Shown piece by piece: positions 8,215 to 15,872 of a stretch of 42,717 nucleotides of DNA (positions are counted from its first letter, which is position 1; the number at the start of each line of letters is the position of its first letter). The stretch lies in contig NZ_POTX01000024.1 of the NCBI RefSeq assembly GCF_003236305.1, forward strand, positions 1-42,717, given 5' to 3'. The notes beneath the pieces are model-generated. The model worked only from the letters and a program-made list of their open reading frames with translations. It was not told the DNA's origin and searched no databases. The translations under genes were made by a program, and so were the position numbers. The DNA comes from Micromonospora endophytica. Its GTDB lineage: Bacteria > Actinomycetota > Actinomycetes > Mycobacteriales > Micromonosporaceae.

Positions 8215-8416
8215 CTCGGCTGGCGCGATCTGGCGCAAGAGCACCCGCAGCGGCAACGGGGGGAACTGCGTCGAGGTGGCGACGAACCTGCTCGACCGCG
8301 GGAACGCGGTCCTCGTCCGTGATAGCAAGGATCCTCAGGGCGGCAACCTCGCCGTCACGGCTAGGAGTTGGACGGCCTTCACGGCCGCCGTGCGGGACGG
8401 CACTCTCAGCCTGTAA
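8207..8416 (+). CDS. DUF397 protein
   Basis: The 69-residue protein has the complete DUF397 pattern: WRKSTRSGNGGNCVEVA near the N-terminus, RDSKDPQGG in the middle and W..F...VRDG at the end. DUF397 proteins are small acidic partners of XRE/DUF5753 regulators and are thought to modulate them. The GTG start at 8207 lies inside the end of the regulator gene (8-bp overlap), which shows tight coupling. A pair of hairpins follows the stop. Confidence 0.93.
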   Translation: MADSAGAIWRKSTRSGNGGNCVEVATNLLDRGNAVLVRDSKDPQGGNLAVTARSWTAFTAAVRDGTLSL

Positions 8417-8428
8417 CCAAGACGTAGA

Positions 8429-8498
8429 GGCACCCTGAAGGTGCCGGCCACTCTCGGCCCCCTGGTAGCCGGCGTAGGACTTGCGGGCTACCAGGGGG
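8429..8498. terminator. double hairpin between convergent genes
   Basis: A 6-bp stem with a 5-nt loop (8429-8434/8440-8445) is followed by a perfect 13-bp stem (8458-8470 with 8486-8498, 15-nt loop). There is no T-run, as is common for actinobacterial terminators. It lies between the DUF397 gene and the convergent regulator at 8584, so it could stop transcription from both sides. Confidence 0.75.
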
Positions 8499-8583
8499 CG
8501 GTCGCAGTGCCTGCCATCTACCAGCCTCTACCGTCGGCGTTGGAGGTCAGACGGGGCGCGCCCGTACCCGGACGATTCCGGGA

Positions 8584-10080
8584 TTATCGCGCCACGGCGA
8601 GCGCGTCCACGGCTTGTAAATATTGGACGCGGAGGTCGATGATGTGGTGTCTTGTGGCACCGAGGTCTGCGAGTTCTCGGGCCCTGGAGAGAACCAGTGG
8701 GGTGCGGTACTGCTGGGGCGTACCGGACAGATGGTGGAGCGCGAGTTGTTGACCGCCGGCGATGTCGCCGGTTCGGATGGTGCAGGCAGCCTGGTCGAGT
8801 CGGATGAGGGTCGGGTTGATGTGTTCAGTTGCGGGGTAGAGCGCGAGGGCTTCGCGCTGAGCGGCCTCGGCGTCCTTGAGATTGCCGACGATGGTGAGAG
8901 TCGCCTCGCGGTGAAAGGCAAGTTGTTGGCTGGGATATCCGTAGATGCTGTTGGCCTGTTGGGTTTCGCTGAGGCGTGAAGAGATGGCTTCAGCGTGTCG
9001 CAGCGCGGTGAGGGCTTGTTGAGTGTGACCGAGCCTCGCCCAGGCGCGAGCTTCGGTCGCGGCCGCCAGCGCGGCCCCCGCGCAGGGGGTGTTGCCGGCG
9101 CGGGCTTGTGCTTCGGCGGCGAGGGTGATCGCGATTTGTGGTGGTCGTTGGTGGTAAAGACTGACGGTGGCTTCTCGGGCGCGTACCCAGCTTGCAAGGG
9201 TGCGGTCTGAGGTTTCGTCGGCGGCGAGGGCTGCGGTGGCGAACCATTCGCGGGCGTGGCGGTGGTGGCCGAGATCGGTGAGTATGTTCGCGGCAGTGCC
9301 GGCGAGCTGTGCGGTGATGCGGTAAATGCGTGTCTGACTGTCGATGGGTTGCCGGCGGGCGGCGTGGGCCTGTAGGTCGGCAAAGTCGAGAAGAACGTCT
9401 TCGAGGACCGCGCGAGGTGGTCGGGTTTTGAAGGCGTAGCCGTATCCTTCGGCGGCGGATTCCCACCGGTCGAGTGCGATGGTGCTGACGGTGGAGGAGC
9501 CGATAATGGTATCCATGTCGGCGCGGAGCTGGTCGAGGAGTTCGAGCAGGGGTGCGGGCAGGACAGCGCCGCTGGTGGTGAGGATGAGGCGGAGTGCTTC
9601 CCGGCGTTGCACGGCGGCCTCCTTCGCGGTGCCTTCTGGTTCGTCCAGACAAGCACTGGCGGGCCGTGTTTGACCAGGGGCGGACCGGATCGTGAACGGT
9701 GGATTGTTGGGCTCGGCGGTGTAGTCGGTGGCCCAGCCCATCTGGACCGGCCCGGTGCGGTAGAAGCGGCAGAGGGTGTCGCGGTACTGGTCACCGGGAC
9801 GGGCGGGGCCGTTCTCGAAGTGGGTGAGCTGTTCCCGGCTGAGCCTGCACGATGGCAGTCCGTCGTCGCGGCGAGCCTGGTGCAGGGCGTCTACGGCTTC
9901 CTGGACTTTCAGGCCCCGGGCCAGTCGGTATGCCTTGAGCGGCAGGATGTGGCAGCAGGCGGCGATCGTGGCAGCGAGATCGTGCAGGCGCGGGCTGTCC
10001 GGGCTGAGATCAATTCCGTCGTCGAGCAACGCGCGGCGCCGGTGGTGGGCGCACGCCGGTCTGTGCTCCTCCGGTCGCAT
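8584..10080 (-). CDS. HTH-type regulator with TPR-like C-terminal region
   Basis: The 498-residue protein has an N-terminal helix-turn-helix-like part (LPLKAYRLARGLKVQEAVDALHQ, then LSREQLTHFENG and a conserved YRDTLCRFYRTGPVQMGW). A long helical region with tetratricopeptide-like repeats follows (HARAREWFATAALAADE-like, ARLGHTQQALTALRHAE, GNLKDAEAAQREALALY). Such proteins act as developmental or secondary-metabolism regulators in actinomycetes. The ATG at 10080 is preceded by GGAGGTG, which rules out the longer frame. It is transcribed away from the aminotransferase gene at 10278 across a 197-bp gap, so it is the likely local regulator of that operon. That link is inference from position. 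Confidence 0.8.
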   Translation of the reverse strand: MRPEEHRPACAHHRRRALLDDGIDLSPDSPRLHDLAATIAACCHILPLKAYRLARGLKVQEAVDALHQARRDDGLPSCRLSREQLTHFENGPARPGDQYRDTLCRFYRTGPVQMGWATDYTAEPNNPPFTIRSAPGQTRPASACLDEPEGTAKEAAVQRREALRLILTTSGAVLPAPLLELLDQLRADMDTIIGSSTVSTIALDRWESAAEGYGYAFKTRPPRAVLEDVLLDFADLQAHAARRQPIDSQTRIYRITAQLAGTAANILTDLGHHRHAREWFATAALAADETSDRTLASWVRAREATVSLYHQRPPQIAITLAAEAQARAGNTPCAGAALAAATEARAWARLGHTQQALTALRHAEAISSRLSETQQANSIYGYPSQQLAFHREATLTIVGNLKDAEAAQREALALYPATEHINPTLIRLDQAACTIRTGDIAGGQQLALHHLSGTPQQYRTPLVLSRARELADLGATRHHIIDLRVQYLQAVDALAVAR

Positions 10081-10277
10081 TGACACCTCCAGGCAAGGAG
10101 CGCCCACGGTAGCAATGCCAACACATTTCGTCACGACATGAAGTGGGTGGCGCTCGCACCGAAGAGCGTGAACAGCTGGCACATCTTGGGGTGAGTGCGA
10201 GCCGCTGACACTGCCGGACACCCGCTCGGCCCCGCATCCTCGGCAGACATCAATGCCGGGATCGATGGAGGTATCCG

Positions 10278-11636
10278 ATGCCAGGTGTCCGCTCAGCACC
10301 TTCGACAGTGGGGTGTGTCGACGATCCGTCAACTCTGGGGAGGTGGGACGCACGGTTCCTGTGGCACCCGTGGAGTGCCTCAGTGCCTGCAGAGCCGCGG
10401 CTGATGCTCGTGGCAGGGGACGGCTGCGACGTGGTCGACGTCGGTGGGCGGCGGTTCCTGGACGCGCGTGGAGGGTTGTTCAACGCGACGGTCGGCTACG
10501 GGCGGTCGGAGGTGGTGAAGGCCATCCGGGAGCAGACCGCCGCCCTGATGACTTATGGACTCGGCGCGGCGTCGACGCCGCCTGTGGTGCGGCTCGCCGC
10601 CCAGTTGGCTGAGCTGTTCGGCCGGCCGCTAACGCGGACGTTGTTCGTGAACTCGGGGTCGGAGGCGACGGAAGCGGCGGTGAAGATCGCCCGGTGGTAT
10701 CACGCCCTGCGAGGTGAGCCGTCGCGGCAGGTGATTCTGTCGTTGGCGGACGGCTATCACGGGACGACGGCATCCGCGGTCGCAATGACTCGGCTGGAGG
10801 CGACCCGGTCCGGGGTCGCTCCGTTGCCAGAGGGCTTCGTGACGGTGCCGACACCACGCTGCGTGGACTGCGGTCGAGGAAGCCTTCATGGGGACTGCGT
10901 GGTGCCCGGACCGCAGACGGTGGAGGAGACGATCGTCCGGCTCGGCCCAGGGGCGGTGGCCGCATTCATGGTGGAGCCGGTCCTGGGCGTCGGAGGCATC
11001 GTGCCGCTGCCCGCCGGCTACCTGATGGCGGTTCGGCGGATCTGCGACGAGCACGGGGTGCTATTGATCGTCGATGAGGTGTTGACCGGGTTCGGTCGTA
11101 CCGGGGCGTGGTTCGCCCACCAGGCGGCCGGGGTGCTGCCGGATCTGGTGACGACGGCGAAGGGCCTGGCTGCTGGATATGTGCCGTTGGCGGCGGTGAC
11201 CGCGCGGCAGGGGGTATTCGACGTGTTCGCCGCCGATCCGGTGGTCGGCGGGCTGCGGCACGGTCACACAACCAGTGGGCATGCAGTCGCGGCGGCAGCG
11301 GCGCTGGCGGTGCTTCAGGTCATCGCCGATAACGACCTGGTGGCACACGCGGCTGAGGTCGGCGCGACGTTGTTGGGTCGGCTGCGGGCCGACCTGGGGC
11401 GGGTGCCGGGAGTACGGGAGGTACGTGGCCATGGTCTGCTGATCGGGGTGCAGCTCGACTCGGTCGTACGGGCGGCGGCGGTGACTGCCGCGTGTCAGCG
11501 GGCGGGGGTGTTGGTGCGGCAGCAGAAAGAGGTCGTCGCCGTCGCGCCGCCGTTGATCGTCACGTCAGCCCAGGCCGCCCGGATCGCGGACACCTTGACG
11601 CAGGCCACCACCGACACCGCCGAAACCATGTCGTGA
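10278..11636 (+). CDS. class III PLP-dependent aminotransferase (LipO-like)
   Basis: The 452-residue protein has all class III aminotransferase landmarks: LFVNSGSEATEAAVKIAR (PLP phosphate contact), YHGTT, IVDEVLTGFGRTG with Asp266 for the pyridine nitrogen, and TTAKGLAAGYVPLAAV with Lys295 as the Schiff-base lysine. A CVDCGRGSLHGDC segment sits before the central domain and may bind a metal. In the proposed pathway it would aminate uridine-5'-aldehyde to 5'-amino-5'-deoxyuridine, as LipO and Mur20 do. By family alone it could also be another omega-aminotransferase. The ATG at 10278 follows GGAGG with good spacing. It is the first gene of the operon, and its end overlaps the next start by 4 bp. 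Confidence 0.88.
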   Translation: MPGVRSAPSTVGCVDDPSTLGRWDARFLWHPWSASVPAEPRLMLVAGDGCDVVDVGGRRFLDARGGLFNATVGYGRSEVVKAIREQTAALMTYGLGAASTPPVVRLAAQLAELFGRPLTRTLFVNSGSEATEAAVKIARWYHALRGEPSRQVILSLADGYHGTTASAVAMTRLEATRSGVAPLPEGFVTVPTPRCVDCGRGSLHGDCVVPGPQTVEETIVRLGPGAVAAFMVEPVLGVGGIVPLPAGYLMAVRRICDEHGVLLIVDEVLTGFGRTGAWFAHQAAGVLPDLVTTAKGLAAGYVPLAAVTARQGVFDVFAADPVVGGLRHGHTTSGHAVAAAAALAVLQVIADNDLVAHAAEVGATLLGRLRADLGRVPGVREVRGHGLLIGVQLDSVVRAAAVTAACQRAGVLVRQQKEVVAVAPPLIVTSAQAARIADTLTQATTDTAETMS

Positions 11637-12382
11637 GCGGCGTGTTGTCGGTGGTGGTGCCCTGCGCTGGGGCGGGCAGCCGGCTCGGGTTGCCCTTTCC
11701 GAAGGAGTTGCTGCCCACGCCAGACGGTCGGGTGCTGCTGGATCAGGTCTTCGACCTCGTTGCCGGGCTCGATGCCCGGCTGGTGTTGGTGACCGGCCCT
11801 GACCGGGGACCGACGATCAGCCACATCCACCGGACCTACCCGCAGCTGCCGGTGGCGTCGGTCCGGCAGCCCGGACATGCTGTCGGGCTGTTCGGGGCGA
11901 TACGCGCGACGGTGCCGTTCATCGGCGACCGGGCGGTAGTGCTGCTGCCCGACCAGCGGTTGTGCCAGGTGCCCGACCCAAGCCCAGTGCGCGATGCCGC
12001 TCAGGTGTTGGCCGACGGAGCAGCGATGTGCTTCCTGGCCGCACCGTGCAATGACCCGCAGCGCATCGCTGTCGACGGTGCGCTGCGGGTGGATGATCCG
12101 GCGGACACCGGCGGCAGGTTGGGTCTGGTGCGAGGGCTGGGGGACAAGCCTGGCTTGTCAGCGGCTAACGCGTTCAACGCGGTCTGGTTCGGCTTCGGGT
12201 TCCGCCGCGAGGCGGCGAATCAGGTGCTCGATCAGCTCGATGCGGCACAACGTCATCAGCTCGATGCAGACGCCTTCGCGGCCGGGCCGCTGTCCGGGGC
12301 GCCAGTCGTACCCGTTGCCCCGTTCGTCGACTGCGGCACCTGGCCGTCGGTGACCGCGCTGTGGCGCGGCGGGATGGAGTGA
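11633..12382 (+). CDS. sugar-phosphate nucleotidyltransferase (LipM-like)
   Basis: The 249-residue protein begins with a nucleotidyltransferase signature, VVVPCAGAGSRLGLPFPKELLP (residues about 6-27). The glycine/Arg loop binds the NTP and the PFPKEL lysine is catalytic in this family. Later parts hold the VVLLPDQRL segment, with Asp near the metal site, and VDCGTW near the C-terminus. Such enzymes join a sugar-1-phosphate to NTP to give an NDP-sugar. In the proposed pathway it would convert 5-amino-5-deoxyribose-1-phosphate to the UDP-aminoribose, as LipM does. The GTG at 11633 overlaps the aminotransferase stop by 4 bp (GTGA). The length is shorter than RmlA enzymes (about 290) but suits this subgroup. 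Confidence 0.8.
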   Translation: MSGVLSVVVPCAGAGSRLGLPFPKELLPTPDGRVLLDQVFDLVAGLDARLVLVTGPDRGPTISHIHRTYPQLPVASVRQPGHAVGLFGAIRATVPFIGDRAVVLLPDQRLCQVPDPSPVRDAAQVLADGAAMCFLAAPCNDPQRIAVDGALRVDDPADTGGRLGLVRGLGDKPGLSAANAFNAVWFGFGFRREAANQVLDQLDAAQRHQLDADAFAAGPLSGAPVVPVAPFVDCGTWPSVTALWRGGME

Positions 12383-13644
12383 TGATGCGGTTGACCATGT
12401 TCACCGGCCCCTACCCAGTCGGTGAAAGGCTGGGCGGAGTCGGGCTGCGGCTGTGGGAACTGGCGCTGACACTGGCTGCCGAGGGCATCGAGACCGTCAT
12501 CGCCGGACCGCCCGGCTCGGCGGTGTCGTGGAGTCAGCCGGGTCTCCGGGTGGAGGTCTTCGAGGAGGACACCTGGCCGCAGTTGGTGGAGGACGCCGAT
12601 GCGGTGTTGACCACCGACCTGCCGGACCAGCGGGTGCTGCTCCATGCCCACCAGCTCGGCAAGATCTTGGTCTGCGAGAACGCCACGCCGATCGAGCACC
12701 TGGACTACGGGCAGGTCGCCGGGGCCACCGACCCGGAGGGCGTCTACGACGACCTGTTGGAGCGATACCTGCTCCAGACCTGGACCTGTGATCACTTTCT
12801 GGTTCGCTCGTCGGTCGAGCGGGCCAGCGTGCTCGGCACGCTGGCCGCGATCGGTCGGCTTGGCCCGTCACACCACACCCGTTCCCGCACGCTGCATCAC
12901 CTGTTGACCCTGCTGCCGGTCGGGTTCACCGACCAGGCCGCCGCCCTCGCCGACGCCGCCCCCGTCACCGCTGGTGGGGCGGAGTTGGTGTGGTCGGGTG
13001 GCATCTGGGACTACTACGACACCGTCGTACTCGCCGAAGCCCTCGACCGGATGCGCGGCGCCGGTCACCCGGCCCGGCTGAGGTTCCTCTACGCGCCGCC
13101 GCCCGAGCAGGACATCGCCGAGGCCCGTCGGCTACGGGCGGCGGTGGACCGGCTCGATCTGCACGAGCTGATCGACTACCCACACGGGGCGCTTGCGCAC
13201 ACCGCCCGCGACGCGGCGGTCAAGGCGAGCAAGGTGCTGGTCTGCCTCGCCCGCGATGGCGCGGAGAACCACACCTGCCTGCGGCTGCGGCTACGTGATG
13301 CGCTGCTGTACCGGCTGCCGGTCGTCATCGACTCCTTCGGCGCTTCTGCCGATTGGGTCACCCAGTGGGGCATCGGCCTCGCGGTCGACACCCGTGATCC
13401 GGACGCCGTGGCCGACGCGCTGACCCGGCTCGTCTTCGACACGGCTACCTATCAACGGTGCCTCGACGCGATCGACCGCGCCCGGCTCGCCCACCGCTAC
13501 CAGGCCCACATCGGCAACCTGCTCGCCTTCCTGCGCACCGGCACGCGCGCTCCCGACGCCGGTAGCCCTCGACAGCAGGCGGCGGTGGCGCAGCTGCTGC
13601 GCCGCCGGCCGAGCCTGATCGCCGCCCCGTCGAACCCGATCTAG
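12382..13644 (+). CDS. glycosyltransferase, GT-B/GT4-like (candidate aminoribosyltransferase)
   Basis: The 420-residue protein has a Rossmann-like N-terminal half (FTGPYPVGERLGGVGLRLWELALTLAAEGIETVIAG) and a C-terminal half with WSGGIWDYYDTVVLAEAL, ARDGAENHTCLRLRLRDALLYRLPVV, and GIGLAVDTRDPDAVADAL. This is the layout of GT-B glycosyltransferases, where the C-terminal half binds the NDP-sugar. It starts at ATG 12382, overlapping the nucleotidyltransferase stop by one base. By position it would move the sugar made by the preceding genes onto the acceptor; in the A-90289 route LipN transfers 5-amino-5-deoxyribose to glycyluridine. Whether it is homologous to LipN cannot be judged without alignment. 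The ending is Arg/Pro-rich. Confidence 0.78.
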   Translation: MMRLTMFTGPYPVGERLGGVGLRLWELALTLAAEGIETVIAGPPGSAVSWSQPGLRVEVFEEDTWPQLVEDADAVLTTDLPDQRVLLHAHQLGKILVCENATPIEHLDYGQVAGATDPEGVYDDLLERYLLQTWTCDHFLVRSSVERASVLGTLAAIGRLGPSHHTRSRTLHHLLTLLPVGFTDQAAALADAAPVTAGGAELVWSGGIWDYYDTVVLAEALDRMRGAGHPARLRFLYAPPPEQDIAEARRLRAAVDRLDLHELIDYPHGALAHTARDAAVKASKVLVCLARDGAENHTCLRLRLRDALLYRLPVVIDSFGASADWVTQWGIGLAVDTRDPDAVADALTRLVFDTATYQRCLDAIDRARLAHRYQAHIGNLLAFLRTGTRAPDAGSPRQQAAVAQLLRRRPSLIAAPSNPI

Positions 13645-13656
13645 AAGGAGATCCTG

Positions 13657-14556
13657 ATGCCCGCCACCACGCCTCGCGTCCTGCGGCAGCTCCTCGCCGA
13701 CGCCACGACCCGCGCGACAGTGCCCGCCTTCGACCCCGACCGCGACCGCACCCCACTCCGCCTGCCCACCTGGCAGAGCATCCCAGCCGCCACCTACGAC
13801 ACCTTGTGCGCCCGGGTCGACACTGCAGGGTTCGCGTTGGTCGAGGCCGACCGGCCGCCGCGCCAGGACGACCTGCGAGCCCTAGCCGACACACTGGGGT
13901 TGGGCGAGCCGTTCGTGCCGCCGCTGTACCGGCGGCCCGGCACCGTGCAGGTCGGCGCGGCCGGAGTGTCCCGCCTGACCGCCGCCGGCACCCATGCCCA
14001 GGCACCGATGCACCCCGCGACCTCCGCGATCGGCCAGAACTGGCACGTCGACGGGACCCTGCAACACCTCGGCGAAGTCCGCACCACGCTGCTGCTGTGC
14101 GTACGCCCCGCCGCGTCCGGCGGACAGTCCCTGCTGTTCAACGCCGCCGCCGCGTTCCTGGACCTCGCCGACCGTGACCCGGGTGCCGCCGCCGCGTTGA
14201 TGACACCCGGCGTCCTCGTGCGTACCGCCACCGTCAACGGCAGCGACGACAGCACCGCCGGCCCCGGTTTCGCCGTCATCGACCAGCGGCTAATGACCCG
14301 CTACTCCCGAACCCATACCGACCGGTGGCTACCCGCCAGCACCGATCCCGACGCGGTCGACCGCGCACTCACCGCACTCGACGACCTGGCGAAGCCGGGC
14401 TCGCCGTACCGGCTGGAGTTCACCATGACCGCCGGGCAGGGCATCGTCCTCGCCAACTCGCGGGTCTGCCACGGCCGCGCCCCCTACACCGACGACCCCG
14501 ACCAGCCCCGCGAACTACTGCGCGCCCTGTTCACCACCGACCTCACCCCCCGATGA
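13657..14556 (+). CDS. TauD/TfdA-like Fe(II)/2-oxoglutarate dioxygenase (LipL-like)
   Basis: The 299-residue protein has the facial triad pattern: NWHVDG with His130 and Asp132, and the distal His272 in NSRVCHGRAPY. The 2-oxoglutarate-binding Arg is probably in RELLRALF near the end. This places it in the TauD/TfdA (clavaminate synthase-like) family of non-haem iron oxygenases. The proposed role is oxidation of UMP to uridine-5'-aldehyde with loss of phosphate, the reaction shown for LipL and its relatives. Other substrates are possible. The ATG at 13657 follows AGAAGGAG with good spacing. The end overlaps the next start (ATGA at 14553). Confidence 0.85.
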   Translation: MPATTPRVLRQLLADATTRATVPAFDPDRDRTPLRLPTWQSIPAATYDTLCARVDTAGFALVEADRPPRQDDLRALADTLGLGEPFVPPLYRRPGTVQVGAAGVSRLTAAGTHAQAPMHPATSAIGQNWHVDGTLQHLGEVRTTLLLCVRPAASGGQSLLFNAAAAFLDLADRDPGAAAALMTPGVLVRTATVNGSDDSTAGPGFAVIDQRLMTRYSRTHTDRWLPASTDPDAVDRALTALDDLAKPGSPYRLEFTMTAGQGIVLANSRVCHGRAPYTDDPDQPRELLRALFTTDLTPR

Positions 14557-15872
14557 CCAGGGAGCCCGGCATGGACGCCACCCGGCTACTCGACGAAGCC
14601 CTACGCGACCTCACCACCCAGCACACCACCGCACAGCGCACCATCACCCTGATCCCATCGGAGAACGCCTGCTCCCCGCTGGCGCAGCTGCCGTACCTGA
14701 CCGACGCGCTCAACCGGTACTTCTTCGCCGACGGAGACCCCGACGCCCGACGCTTCCCCGCTGGCCGCACCGCCGGCCGCATCGAAACGCAGCTGACCGT
14801 GCCGCTGCTGCGCCACCTCACCGCCGCCGACCACGTCAACGTCCGCCCCCTGTCCGGACTACACGCCATGACCGTGCTGCTGTCCGCGCTCACCCGACCC
14901 GGACAGACCATCATCACCATCGACCCCCGCAGCGGCGGTCATTACGCCACCGCTTCGCTTGCCCGTCGCCTCGGTCTGCGCTGCCTCCACGCTGCCGGCC
15001 CCACCCCGCACCATCTCGACCTGGATGCGCTGACCGCTCTCACCGCGCGGCACCAGCCAGCGCTGGTCTACCTCGACGTCTCTCACGGCCTGTTCCCCCT
15101 CGACATTGCCGCCGTCGTCGCCGCCGTCCGGGCGGCCGGCACCGCCACCCGCGTGCACGCCGATGTCTCTCACACCATGGGCCTGGTCCTCGGCTCGTAT
15201 CTGCCCAACCCGCTGGCCGCTGGAGCGGACAGCTTCGGCGGCTCCACCCACAAGACCTTTCCCGGCCCACCGAAGGCGTTCCTCGCCACCAACATCCCCC
15301 ACATCGCCGCAGCCATCAGCGACGCCCAGTACGAGATGATTTCCTCCCACCACCTTGCCGGGGTATGCAGCCTCGGCCTAGCGCTGGCCGAGTTCACCCT
15401 CACCGACGGCCCCCGCTACGCCCGCACCGTTGTCGCCACCGCGAAGGTGCTCGCCGCGGCCCTCGCCGCAGCCGGCCTCCCGCCACATGCCGCCGACCTC
15501 GGCTACACCGGCTGCCACCAACTCTGGCTCGACACCACCCCGGCCGGGATTGATGCCCGTACCGCCGCCGTGCGCCTCGACGCCGCAGGCATCCACGTCA
15601 ACGTTCTCGATGACCTACCTGGCCTTGCCGGAACTCCCACCCTGCGCCTCGGCACTGCCGAAGCCGTCACCTGCGGACTCGACCCCGACGACATGCCCTA
15701 CCTCGCCGCACTCATGACCGCCGCGATCCGCGCCACTCGCCCCACCACCGCCATCGCCGCCGACGTCGCCGCGCTGCGCGCCGCTCGCACCAGCCGCTAT
15801 CGGCTGTCCGCCGACCCGGCCCTCGCGACGATCCTCGGTACGCCCCTGGCGGCATCGGCGGGCACCCGATGA
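14553..15872 (+). CDS. SHMT-like PLP enzyme, candidate L-Thr:uridine-5'-aldehyde transaldolase (LipK-like)
   Basis: The 439-residue protein has the serine hydroxymethyltransferase fold: TLIPSENACSP near the N-terminus, HADVSH for the PLP-contact Asp/His pair, and STHKTFPGP with Schiff-base Lys (residue 234). The YYGG-type loop with the catalytic tyrosines of true SHMT is replaced by a RRFPAGR region. This fits members of the family that do not use folate, such as LipK, which joins the alpha-carbon of L-threonine to uridine-5'-aldehyde to make 5'-C-glycyluridine. The start at 14553 overlaps the upstream stop (ATGA). The ATG at 14571, preceded by GGAG, is an equally possible start, 18 bp later. 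Confidence 0.82.
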   Translation: MTREPGMDATRLLDEALRDLTTQHTTAQRTITLIPSENACSPLAQLPYLTDALNRYFFADGDPDARRFPAGRTAGRIETQLTVPLLRHLTAADHVNVRPLSGLHAMTVLLSALTRPGQTIITIDPRSGGHYATASLARRLGLRCLHAAGPTPHHLDLDALTALTARHQPALVYLDVSHGLFPLDIAAVVAAVRAAGTATRVHADVSHTMGLVLGSYLPNPLAAGADSFGGSTHKTFPGPPKAFLATNIPHIAAAISDAQYEMISSHHLAGVCSLGLALAEFTLTDGPRYARTVVATAKVLAAALAAAGLPPHAADLGYTGCHQLWLDTTPAGIDARTAAVRLDAAGIHVNVLDDLPGLAGTPTLRLGTAEAVTCGLDPDDMPYLAALMTAAIRATRPTTAIAADVAALRAARTSRYRLSADPALATILGTPLAASAGTR

